From Candidatus Aminicenantota bacterium (GTDB lineage: Bacteria > Acidobacteriota > Aminicenantia > Aminicenantales > Aminicenantaceae): DNA of 8,111 bases. Under the pieces are notes generated by a model. The model did no database searches, was not told where the DNA came from, and saw only the letters and a program-made list of their open reading frames with translations. Within the stretch, counting starts at the first letter, position 1. Every line of letters begins with the position of its first letter. The DNA is taken from positions 1 to 8,111 of the forward strand of contig WTAW01000085.1 in assembly GCA_013139435.1 (NCBI GenBank), in the 5' to 3' direction. A program made the position numbers and the translations under genes. This document shows, piece after piece, positions 1 to 6,323 of the stretch.

Positions 1-589
1 TCCAGGCATGAAATTCGGCATTTCCTGGCTCTCCATCGACAAGAGCATTCACAACCTCCAGGGCTTCGGTGTATTTTTCTTTATCAAACAAAGTCTTTGC
101 CTGGTCGAGCGATGGCTCTCCGACAAAGTTATCGGATTTTTCTTGGGTTTGGGATTGGGAAGATGGGGATTTTTTAGAGAAAAAAGGCGATTTGTCCCCC
201 AGCATCTCAGGAAGCATCTTTAAGAGAATGGGGAGCATCTCTTGTAAAAAAGAGGGTTTTTTCTCCTCAATGGGAAAAAGTTCAACCCTGACATCCTCAC
301 CTTCGATAATTAAAATACCTGCCGGGATTGCCTTCCCCCCCATGCCTCCTCCGTAACCAGTCATTGATCCTCCTGCTCCCATACCAAAAGAAACTCTGGC
401 AAAAGGGATGATGATAGCCTTTCCCGAGCGTATCGGCTCTCCAATGACAGTAGTCACCTTTAAATTGGCAATTAGCTTGTCGAAATTGACCATGGACTCC
501 TGGACCGGAGATTTTGACTGTGCCCAAAGTTGACAGAAGGGGATGAACAACACAACGGTTAACACAGCATATATATGTTTTCGTTTCAT
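1..589 (-). CDS. Exported GerW-domain protein with TPR-like tail (partial)
   Basis: This frame starts at an ATG with a strong AGGAGG and stays open for 196 codons to the window edge, so the C-terminus is missing. A signal peptide (MKRKHIYAVL, hydrophobic to about residue 20) has a plausible cleavage after LWA (residue 23). A GerW/YtfJ domain follows at about 32-108: VTTVIGEPIRSGKAIIIP (45-62), VSFGMGAGGS (66-75), a second glycine run GYGGGMGG (78-85) and GILIIEGEDVRVELFPI (91-107). A methionine- and leucine-rich amphipathic stretch (115-130) and a Ser/Gln-rich linker (135-155) come next. Residues 161-196 look like one TPR helix pair (LDQAKTLFDKEKYTEALEVV, then EPGNAEFHAW), so more repeats may lie beyond position 1. 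A GerW-TPR arrangement suggests an envelope protein that binds partners. Its function is unknown. Confidence 0.75.
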   Translation of the reverse strand, partial: MKRKHIYAVLTVVLFIPFCQLWAQSKSPVQESMVNFDKLIANLKVTTVIGEPIRSGKAIIIPFARVSFGMGAGGSMTGYGGGMGGKAIPAGILIIEGEDVRVELFPIEEKKPSFLQEMLPILLKMLPEMLGDKSPFFSKKSPSSQSQTQEKSDNFVGEPSLDQAKTLFDKEKYTEALEVVNALVDGEPGNAEFHAW

Positions 590-602
590 GGTGTCCTCCT
601 CA
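590..602 (-). promoter_or_regulatory. Ribosome binding site fused to the upstream stop codon
   Basis: The sequence TGAGGAGGACACC runs directly into the ATG at 589. Its TGA ends GerW-like gene 1, and AGGAGG (600-595) serves the next gene with a 5-base spacer. Stop codon and ribosome binding site share bases, an arrangement expected for translational coupling. Confidence 0.75.
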
Positions 603-1001
603 TTTTCTGGGTGCTTTCCCTGCACTAACAAACTTTGTTCCAGATTTGCTTACGACCACAAAACCCAAAGGCCTTGCCTCTCCGCTCATGTAGAAACCCC
701 CACCCTTCTGTGCAGGATCAGGAGGCCCTCCTTCGCCTCCTCCGTAACCGATGTCAATCATGATTATCGGAATCACGGTTATCTCGCCAACTTTAATGGG
801 ATCTCCCACAATGTTTTTCACATGGAGATTTTTGGAGAGTCGTTCCAACATGGATTTAGTCATTAAAGAAACGGGATGTTCTTGCTTTCCCTTAGCTTTC
901 GGATCCTCCTTTTCAGGTGGCTGATTAGAGAAAATATCCCCTCTAGCCACAAACAGAAACGCAAAGCATAAAATTAAAACCGTCACCCACACTTTTTTCA
1001 A
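600..1001 (-). CDS. Exported GerW/YtfJ-domain protein
   Basis: This 133-residue protein opens with a Sec-type signal peptide (KK, then a hydrophobic core to about residue 19). A charged linker follows, then a GerW (YtfJ-like) domain from about residue 47. Domain features are VKNIVGDPIKVGEITVIP (61-78), a glycine-rich loop GYGGGEGG (85-92), and a final strand segment around PLGFVVVS (111-118). GerW proteins are known from Bacillus spores, where they influence germination; homologues also occur in non-sporulating bacteria, where their function is unknown. Export to the periplasm is inferred; no lipobox cysteine is apparent. The start is TTG, chosen because a perfect AGGAGGTG (1014-1007) precedes it with about 7 bases between AGGAGG and TTG and no ATG fits. 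Its TGA stop merges into the ribosome binding site of the next gene, 10 bases away, suggesting coupled expression. Confidence 0.72.
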   Translation of the reverse strand: MKKVWVTVLILCFAFLFVARGDIFSNQPPEKEDPKAKGKQEHPVSLMTKSMLERLSKNLHVKNIVGDPIKVGEITVIPIIMIDIGYGGGEGGPPDPAQKGGGFYMSGEARPLGFVVVSKSGTKFVSAGKAPRK

Positions 1002-1024
1002 TTCTGCACCTCCTTTTTTTATTT

Positions 1025-1052
1025 AAAAATTCGATGCCGTCTCTTCGGCACC
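1025..1052 (-). terminator. Terminator-like hairpin in the leader of GerW-like gene 1
   Basis: On the minus strand GGTGCCG (1052-1046), loop AAGAGA, and CGGCATC (1039-1033) form a 7-bp stem including one G-U pair. GAA and five T residues (1029-1025) follow. This is the layout of a short intrinsic terminator. It ends only 23 bases before the TTG start, leaving no room for a promoter after it. It would therefore act as an attenuator in the GerW leader or as a leaky terminator of the upstream operon. The stem is short, so the call is tentative. Confidence 0.35.
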
Positions 1053-1196
1053 TTCTGTAAAGGCAGGATGGGAAAACAATTCATTGAGCAGATGTTCCCA
1101 ATCCTCTAAAAAATCTCTCGATATTTATTACGGATAAATTTTGAAAAAGGTTCACTCCCATTAAAAAATATCCTCTTCCCTTTTCTTTCTTTGGGT

Positions 1197-1219
1197 GCCT
1201 GTTTTTACCACAAAACGGC
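1197..1219 (-). other. Hairpin downstream of the ferredoxin gene
   Basis: About 66 bases after the ferredoxin stop, the transcript can fold GCCGTTTT against AAAACAGGC, an 8-bp stem with one bulge. It lacks a following U-run, so it is not a clear intrinsic terminator. It may be an RNA-processing or stabilising element at the end of the upstream operon, or chance. Confidence 0.25.
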
Positions 1220-1284
1220 ATTCCAGCACCAAAACATCTGTTCAGTATCCAATATTCAATCACAAATGAGAATCGGCAAAACAG

Positions 1285-1581
1285 CTATCCAGTCTTCGTA
1301 TCTTGCTTTAAGTTTTTTAGTTTCCAGTGCACTCTATTGGCAAGCGGCACCCTCAGCTCTATGGCTCCGGGTCTGGGGCAAATGGCCACGCAACACCCCC
1401 CATACCAGCACTCTCCGGGATAAAGCACAACCGGTGGTTTTCCCTCCTCAGGGCTGGGATAGAGGATGTCCACCTGACAGACATCGATGCACATATTGCA
1501 TCCGTTGCAGATCTCGGCGTCAAACGTCAGGGGGTTGAAGAGTGCAGGCTCTGGAAAGACAGTCACTTTTTTTGCCCTCAT
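1285..1581 (-). CDS. AprB-like two-cluster ferredoxin, flavoprotein partner
   Basis: This 98-residue protein carries two iron-sulfur motifs and is the likely electron-transfer partner of the flavoprotein 2 bases upstream, like AprB with AprA. Cluster I is C25-x2-C28-x2-C31-x3-C35, followed by Q instead of the usual Pro. Cluster II reads C58-WYGG-C63-C64-VAI-C68-P. Aligned to CxxCxxCxxxCP, the second ligand position (61) is Gly, while an extra Cys sits at 63. The second cluster may therefore use C63 or be a three-Cys variant. It lacks the longer tail of true AprB (usually about 150 residues), so an alternative name is simply a ferredoxin family protein. No signal peptide or membrane helix is present, which suggests a cytoplasmic complex. 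The ATG follows AAGGGA by 6 bases, inside the end of the flavoprotein gene. Confidence 0.85.
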   Translation of the reverse strand: MRAKKVTVFPEPALFNPLTFDAEICNGCNMCIDVCQVDILYPSPEEGKPPVVLYPGECWYGGCCVAICPRPGAIELRVPLANRVHWKLKNLKQDTKTG

Positions 1582-1583
1582 TG

Positions 1584-3530
1584 TTATTCCCTTTGCAAAT
1601 AATCCTGGTTGTGAGCTAAATAATTGTCCTCGAGAGACCCATAATAATCGAGAGCCCTTTCGCCGACAACAACATCCCCGTTTTTATGCCTTACTGTTAC
1701 GAACTTGTGCCATTCCGGAGGGTCTATATCCGGAAAATCCTGTCTCTTGAAGTGTAGATGCTTTGAACTCGCTCGACGGGCTAGACAAGAATGTAAAATG
1801 ATCTCCGCATTGGTCATTATGTTCAACACTTCCAGGCACCGGACCAGCTCATGAGGATTTCTTGCACGTAGCTCCGAAGCTTCCTCCTTCGCGATGTCTT
1901 TAAGAAGCTTCAACCCGATCGTGAGGAGCTCTTCGCTCTTAACCTCCCCACAATAATTTTGCATGATGCGAGTGATACCCGCATTCAGCTCTTGCCATCC
2001 CATCCCAAAATCACGGTCGATGAGTGAGAGGATGCGTTTTTTCTCTGCCTCCACTTGAGAAGATTTTATTTCTGGAGAAGATGCTTCCAAGGCATAACGA
2101 GACGCATGTCTTCCCGCATAGTAACCGGTGGCTGCCGCATGTCCATGACAATTGGAGGCAAACAGCTGGTCTCCTGCGGCATAAAGCCCTTCCAGATTCG
2201 TCCGCAGCTCCCAATCGTTGACCATCCCGCCCGGAAGGCCGAACAGCTGGCGCTCCTGGGGAAGAAAAGCCCCTGATTTCCATCCATCTCCATAGCTCTG
2301 GAGGAGGTCTTTATTCGGGTCAAAGCCTGCTTTGGTGTACGCCCCGAGGATGGGGATTTTCGTCTTACCTTCCTGTCCCACCATCAAACCCCAAATGGCC
2401 TTCCTTTCGAGCTCTGGCATGCTGGGCAAATCTGCATAAAAAGGAAGTTTATACCCTCTTTCCAACAGCTCATCCACAGGCAGAATATCCGGCCCCCTGG
2501 TTTCATAATTGGGAAACTCCGACTCCCCACCCCCTTTCAGGAAAAACTTCTGTCCTGGGGCCGGACGGTATCGGTCGGAAACGCTCTTAAGGATATTGCC
2601 GTCCCGGTCGATCCAGGGGATCTCTCTCCCGTTCACATCAACCATCGAGCAGGCGTACCAGGTATTATGGGTGTTCCCGGTCCCATACGGGGGAAAACTG
2701 CGCGGTCCGGACCACTCCCCCTTGACGGATTTCTCCATCATCGTGAACTCCACTCCCGCTTCCCATCCCATAGCGTGCCCATCTCCAGTGCACTGTGGGG
2801 GCCTGAACTCCGATATCCCCGGCAAGCCCGGGGAGAACAGCCAGACACGAGTAGGGCGAGACATACAGAGCACGGTCGCTTTGGCCTTAAAGACTATGAA
2901 TTCCCCCGTGTGTCCATGGACACAGACCGCCCCCACAACTCGGGTGCCCTGTTTGCCGCCTTCTGTCAACAGACGGGTCGCCATGGTCCTGTCACAGATG
3001 TCCACTCCCAATCTTTTGCACTCCTTGAAGAGGGCCGGCTTGAAAGTCGTCCCCCACACCCTGAGAGTGAACCTGTTGACATAGTCATAGGCAAAGAGGA
3101 ATTTTGTGTCTTCGTCTCTGAATTCTGCGCCCACAAATTCATCCTCTATGTCCCTCACTTTGCCGCCCATTTTCTCCAGGTCCAGCAGCCTGTCGTATCC
3201 CTCACGGCATTCGATATAATGAGAAACGCCGTTGTTGTATCCGAAGTTATCCCTGATCATTGCCTGGATCAACTCTTCGGGTGTGATTCGTGAACAGGGA
3301 TTGGAAGCGGCTGACTCCCAGTGATCACATCCCGATCCTCCAGCACCACTCCTGATTGTTGCCCCCTTTTCGACCAGAGCTACTTTTCTTCCGTTTTTTG
3401 CTGCGGCAATGGCTGCCCAGCATCCTGCGATCCCCCCTCCCAGGATGAGCACATCAACATTTACAGTTTTCTCCTTGCCCCACCGGATAGGATAGGGCCA
3501 TTCCATTTCTCTGATCTCTTGGTCTTTCAA
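1584..3530 (-). CDS. AprA/fumarate-reductase-like FAD flavoprotein
   Basis: This 648-residue protein is a cytoplasmic flavoprotein of the fumarate reductase/succinate dehydrogenase/APS reductase alpha superfamily; no signal peptide is seen. The dinucleotide-binding fold is at VDVLILGGGIAG (25-36), with E54 as the likely FAD ribose ligand. CTGDGHAMGWEAG (247-259) and GLYAAGDQLFASNCHGHAA (448-466) are further FAD-contact motifs. Residues 480-640 form a helical tail of the AprA type. Length is close to AprA (about 650), but the pairing with a small ferredoxin beside a symporter and rdh genes, without sulfate-activation genes, argues against true APS reductase. It more likely reduces or oxidises an organic substrate, for example a C=C bond of an acid. 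The start is TTG, chosen because GGAG precedes it by about 9 bases; an ATG at codon 9 is the alternative. The gene overlaps the symporter by 4 bases and is 2 bases from the ferredoxin. Confidence 0.85.
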   Translation of the reverse strand: MKDQEIREMEWPYPIRWGKEKTVNVDVLILGGGIAGCWAAIAAAKNGRKVALVEKGATIRSGAGGSGCDHWESAASNPCSRITPEELIQAMIRDNFGYNNGVSHYIECREGYDRLLDLEKMGGKVRDIEDEFVGAEFRDEDTKFLFAYDYVNRFTLRVWGTTFKPALFKECKRLGVDICDRTMATRLLTEGGKQGTRVVGAVCVHGHTGEFIVFKAKATVLCMSRPTRVWLFSPGLPGISEFRPPQCTGDGHAMGWEAGVEFTMMEKSVKGEWSGPRSFPPYGTGNTHNTWYACSMVDVNGREIPWIDRDGNILKSVSDRYRPAPGQKFFLKGGGESEFPNYETRGPDILPVDELLERGYKLPFYADLPSMPELERKAIWGLMVGQEGKTKIPILGAYTKAGFDPNKDLLQSYGDGWKSGAFLPQERQLFGLPGGMVNDWELRTNLEGLYAAGDQLFASNCHGHAAATGYYAGRHASRYALEASSPEIKSSQVEAEKKRILSLIDRDFGMGWQELNAGITRIMQNYCGEVKSEELLTIGLKLLKDIAKEEASELRARNPHELVRCLEVLNIMTNAEIILHSCLARRASSKHLHFKRQDFPDIDPPEWHKFVTVRHKNGDVVVGERALDYYGSLEDNYLAHNQDYLQRE

Positions 3531-4930
3531 TTCAATTCACTCCCTCTTTGCGTCATTAGACTCACGGTCACAAAAACAACAGAGGAAACTGCGTACGCGA
3601 TAAACAGGCCCAGGTCGATGTTGAAGAGACCCTGGAACGGGCCTGGCATGCCAACGACAAAGGAAATAACACCTATGGCTCCCCCGGTCAACATGGCCGC
3701 AATAGCTCCTCTAGCCGTGGCCTTGTTCCAGAGAGCTCCTCCCAGCAGCGGCACCAACATGCTTCCCATGTAAGGATAGTTGAAGATGATGATGGTGTAA
3801 AGGATGCCTTTCGCATGGAAAGCGATGAGGATTCCCGCCACAAGCGCCACCACCACAACAATCCTGGATATGGTTTTTGAATGTTTCAGCTCATCGAGCT
3901 TTTTTTCCGGATGGAACACTTTGTTGTAAAGATCCCTCGAAAAACTCCCAGCGATAGACACAAGCAGACAGCTGCCCGTGGACATGGCTGCAGCCAACAG
4001 TGCAGAGACGACAAGCCCCGCCAAAACAGGTGGAAGAGTGGTTTCCACAACCTTAGGGAGGACGGCTGCATTTTCTGCAGCCGGGTGGATGAGCCTACCT
4101 ACAGAACCGATAATCCCCACACAGAAACTGATGACGATGACGATGATTCCTCCTAAAACGCACCCCCACTTGGCCACGGATGCAGACTTGGCCGATTGAT
4201 ACCTCATGTAAGCATCGTAAGAAACAGATATGGATAACAGGAAGGGGATGATGATAAAAACGGCCTGTGTAAACATGCCTGTGGGGATAAAGGGAGCTGA
4301 AAAGATACTCCCGGCCGACAGTGTGCTCACATCCCCAAGCTTGTCCAGGGAAACGATGGCCACAAGCGGAATGCCGATGACGATGATCCCTAGCTGCACA
4401 AAATTCGTCACAGCCACTCCCCACATCCCTCCCAGGACGCTGTAAAGCATGATGGCTACTCCTGATAAAATCACACCCCTGGTGTAGCTGAAGCCGAACA
4501 CAGAGAATATGGAGCCGGCGGCCATGATCTGAGCGACAAAGATCCCTAACAAACTGGGGATATTGGAGAGCCACCCCCAGACCCTCACCCATTTTCTCTC
4601 GCCATAGCGGGCGCCGAAAAAATCCAGCGGCACATAACCCTTCTGCCTCCTGAGTTTTGCCGCCACGAGAAAGCCCGCAAGGATCAAGCCTCCTCCGCAG
4701 CCGATGCCATACCACATGCCGGGCCAGACACCGCTGCCTGCGCCCAGCTCCGATCCTCCCAGGATAACACCCGCACCCAGCTGAATGGCAGCCAGAGTGG
4801 CTGTCGTCAGGGGCAGCCCCAACTGTCGGCCCGCAATTAAAAAATCTGAGGTCTTCTTTACCCGCTTACTCAAATAAATGCTCAAAGCTATTGTGATCAC
4901 GAAGTAAAGAATCACGACAGCTTTAAACAT
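3527..4930 (-). CDS. Sodium:solute symporter (SSS family)
   Basis: This 467-residue polytopic protein belongs to the sodium:solute symporter family, whose members import organic acids, amino acids, vitamins or sugars using the sodium gradient. The first helix is followed by the typical FLIAGRQLGLPLTTATLAA segment (30-48) and LGAGVILGGSELG (51-63). The segment at residues 303-327 contains AAAMSTGS (313-320). There S317 and T318 correspond to the hydroxyl residues of the Na2 sodium site in helix 8 of the vSGLT fold. About 12-13 helices are present, and length is slightly short of the family's usual 480-550. The substrate is unreadable from sequence. The ATG follows GAGG by only about 3-4 bases. 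Its TGA stop overlaps the downstream flavoprotein's TTG start by 4 bases, which suggests coupled translation and a shared pathway. It may import the dehalogenated product or another organic acid; this is inference. Confidence 0.9.
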   Translation of the reverse strand: MFKAVVILYFVITIALSIYLSKRVKKTSDFLIAGRQLGLPLTTATLAAIQLGAGVILGGSELGAGSGVWPGMWYGIGCGGGLILAGFLVAAKLRRQKGYVPLDFFGARYGERKWVRVWGWLSNIPSLLGIFVAQIMAAGSIFSVFGFSYTRGVILSGVAIMLYSVLGGMWGVAVTNFVQLGIIVIGIPLVAIVSLDKLGDVSTLSAGSIFSAPFIPTGMFTQAVFIIIPFLLSISVSYDAYMRYQSAKSASVAKWGCVLGGIIVIVISFCVGIIGSVGRLIHPAAENAAVLPKVVETTLPPVLAGLVVSALLAAAMSTGSCLLVSIAGSFSRDLYNKVFHPEKKLDELKHSKTISRIVVVVALVAGILIAFHAKGILYTIIIFNYPYMGSMLVPLLGGALWNKATARGAIAAMLTGGAIGVISFVVGMPGPFQGLFNIDLGLFIAYAVSSVVFVTVSLMTQRGSELN

Positions 4931-4939
4931 TTTCCTCGA

Positions 4940-4979
4940 TATGAGACAGCCGCCACAACAGGCTCAGCCAGGTCTCATA
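4940..4979. repeat. 8-bp inverted repeat upstream of the symporter
   Basis: The arms TATGAGAC (4940-4947) and GTCTCATA (4972-4979) are perfectly complementary and separated by 24 bases, which include a second short AGCC/GGCT pairing. The structure fills most of the 76-base rdhC-symporter gap. It ends two bases before the symporter's GAGG ribosome binding site, so as RNA it could mask or expose that site. It could also be a protein operator. No U-run follows, so it is not a standard terminator. Confidence 0.4.
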
Positions 4980-5006
4980 ACTTGTATCACACTAAAATAC
5001 CTGACT

Positions 5007-6260
5007 TCAAACTCCGGGCGTGTTTGAAGAAACACTCTGTCTGGGGCGCGCTTTTAACCAAAGCTCTTTGATCCAATTCCTTATCAACCGGATGAGGTCA
5101 GTCACAGGCCTTAGAGGACAGAGATAACCGCACCACGGCCGCCGGATGAACAGAGAGGCCACGAGAACGATCCCCAGCAGTGCAAACTGATAATTCGAAC
5201 CGATGAGCCGAAAAAACGCTCCGAAGACCTCGAAGCTGGAGAGTCCTGGATTCCGGAAGATCAGAGCGATCACGATGGCAGCCAACGCCAACGATCTCTG
5301 GCCCCAACGGAGCAGGTTGTGCGCCTGCCGGGGGACACGAACTTTAGCTCCGCCCACAATTCCCAGGCATTCCTGTGCGGCCCCAAATGGACAGAACCAC
5401 TCACAGTAGGGATTTTTGTTGTCTATGGTGTAAATAAAAAGAATGCCTCCGATAAGAATGAACCAGTAGAGATGGGTCTGCCACGTCGGCCAGAATCCCA
5501 GGAGGAGTTTGTTGATCCATACGATCGTCAATGGCATGTTGTACACAAATCCCAGCACCGCCAACCCCACCAGCATGGACACCCATCGGGCTGTTTTCTT
5601 GTACTTGAAACGGCGCAGCCGGCCCACAATACCTAAACCAAAAAGGGCGACAAGGACGGCCTCGGGGAATCCAAACTGAACCTTCGGAACGGGTTCAGGA
5701 GGAAGAGAGAATTTCAGGTTTCTCGAGGCGACTTTACGCGTGGCTTTGCGCACCGAATCCGTGATCGCTCGACAGGAATAAGTGGCCCCAGTGACCCCAT
5801 CCACATCATTCCCGAGAGCGAGAGGGTCGGAGTAGGTCTTTCCCCTGAGGGAATCGAGAAGGTCGCTTCTGAACACTCTCCGGAGGAAGGCCACGGTCTC
5901 TCTCTGTTCGACAACCACCAACCCGAGAATCACCCCCTCAGTAGAAACAGCCACAGCGACTTCCATCTCGCCGCCGTATCCATGGGCCTTTCCGGTTGTT
6001 ACATAACCCATCAGCGACTCCCTAGATTGGTCATCCCATGCTGCATACGTCCCAATGCCGACAGCTTCGAACCGGCTGGCCTCCGGAAGGGCCTGCTCCA
6101 GGAATGGAAGCAGGTCTGCCTCGGCCCGAAAGGACCCGATAACCCAAGCCACAACAATAATCCCTAAAGCCACAACAGCCAGAATTCGCTCCAAACGTCG
6201 AGAATTCGTTCTTCGACGACCATGGTTCATGGATTTCTCGTTTTCCAGGTCAGTGTTCAC
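5007..6260 (-). CDS. rdhC: RdhC / NosR-like membrane FMN-binding protein
   Basis: This 417-residue membrane protein matches RdhC, a NosR/RnfG-related family commonly encoded with reductive dehalogenases. Its role is debated: electron delivery to RdhA from the quinone pool, or RdhA maturation. A first membrane helix (about 25-42) is followed by an outward-facing FMN-binding domain (about 80-175). That domain carries DGVTGAT at 154-160, where T160 is the expected covalent FMN attachment residue. Further helices lie at about 198-214, 226-245, 262-280, 322-337 and 357-371. Two CxxxCP motifs, C286-EWF-C290-P and C377-GYL-C381-P, are characteristic of the family. The reading frame opens with GTG, with only a weak ribosome binding site. 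An ATG at codon 11 is an alternative, so the first ten residues are uncertain. A gene for NosR itself is unlikely beside rdhBA. Confidence 0.9.
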   Translation of the reverse strand: MNTDLENEKSMNHGRRRTNSRRLERILAVVALGIIVVAWVIGSFRAEADLLPFLEQALPEASRFEAVGIGTYAAWDDQSRESLMGYVTTGKAHGYGGEMEVAVAVSTEGVILGLVVVEQRETVAFLRRVFRSDLLDSLRGKTYSDPLALGNDVDGVTGATYSCRAITDSVRKATRKVASRNLKFSLPPEPVPKVQFGFPEAVLVALFGLGIVGRLRRFKYKKTARWVSMLVGLAVLGFVYNMPLTIVWINKLLLGFWPTWQTHLYWFILIGGILFIYTIDNKNPYCEWFCPFGAAQECLGIVGGAKVRVPRQAHNLLRWGQRSLALAAIVIALIFRNPGLSSFEVFGAFFRLIGSNYQFALLGIVLVASLFIRRPWCGYLCPLRPVTDLIRLIRNWIKELWLKARPRQSVSSNTPGV

Positions 6261-6278
6261 GGTTATCTTGTCACGTCG

Positions 6279-6296
6279 TCAAAACTCACAATTCAT
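6279..6296 (-). other. Mini-ORF in frame upstream of rdhC
   Basis: In the 63-base rdhA-rdhC gap an ATG (6296-6294) lies 6-7 bases after AGGA (6305-6302). It reads MNCEF and stops at TGA (6281-6279). It is in the same frame as rdhC, whose GTG lies 18 bases beyond the TGA and has only a weak ribosome binding site. The frame may be a leader that delivers ribosomes to the GTG, or a former rdhC start cut off by a stop. Chance occurrence is possible. Confidence 0.3.
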
Positions 6297-6323
6297 GATT
6301 TTCCTAGTTTGCTGTGTTGAACG

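Larger units (their letters stand above)
1002..1284 (-). other. Intergenic region between ferredoxin and GerW-like genes
   Basis: This 283-base AT-richer gap is the longest in the window. A 60-codon frame (1263-1081) starting with GTG lacks a ribosome binding site and resembles no family I recognise, so it is not called. Two hairpins are visible, at 1197-1219 and 1033-1052. I could not identify a convincing sigma-70 promoter, though the AT-rich stretch around 1120-1170 is a plausible place for one. The gap suggests that the GerW-like genes form a separate or only partly linked transcription unit. Confidence 0.5.

Noticed and set aside
297..527. 76-codon minus-strand frame
   Set aside because: It is an out-of-frame reading inside the GerW-TPR gene, which has the strong ribosome binding site and recognisable domain.
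1081..1263. 60-codon minus-strand frame in the ferredoxin-GerW gap
   Set aside because: It begins with GTG, has no ribosome binding site, mixes low-complexity charged residues and resembles no family I recognise.
2509..3293. Two long overlapping plus-strand frames (191 and 208 codons)
   Set aside because: They lie antisense to the well-supported flavoprotein gene, are rich in Pro, Ser, Arg and His, and show no domain motif.
1584..3530. True adenylylsulfate reductase alpha subunit (AprA)
   Set aside because: Its small ferredoxin partner is not a full-length AprB, and no sat or qmo genes are present; the organic-solute symporter neighbour argues for another substrate.
4095..4715. 206-codon minus-strand frame
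   Set aside because: It is an out-of-frame reading of the symporter gene; its His/Arg/Cys-rich composition is typical of a shadow frame.
5007..6260. NosR of nitrous oxide respiration
   Set aside because: The domain order fits NosR-like proteins in general, but the protein is shorter than NosR (about 700 residues) and lies directly after rdhBA, so RdhC is the better call.
6279..6281. TGA as a selenocysteine codon extending RdhC upward
   Set aside because: No bacterial SECIS-like stem-loop is visible in the bases after the TGA, and the upstream five residues match nothing known in RdhC.
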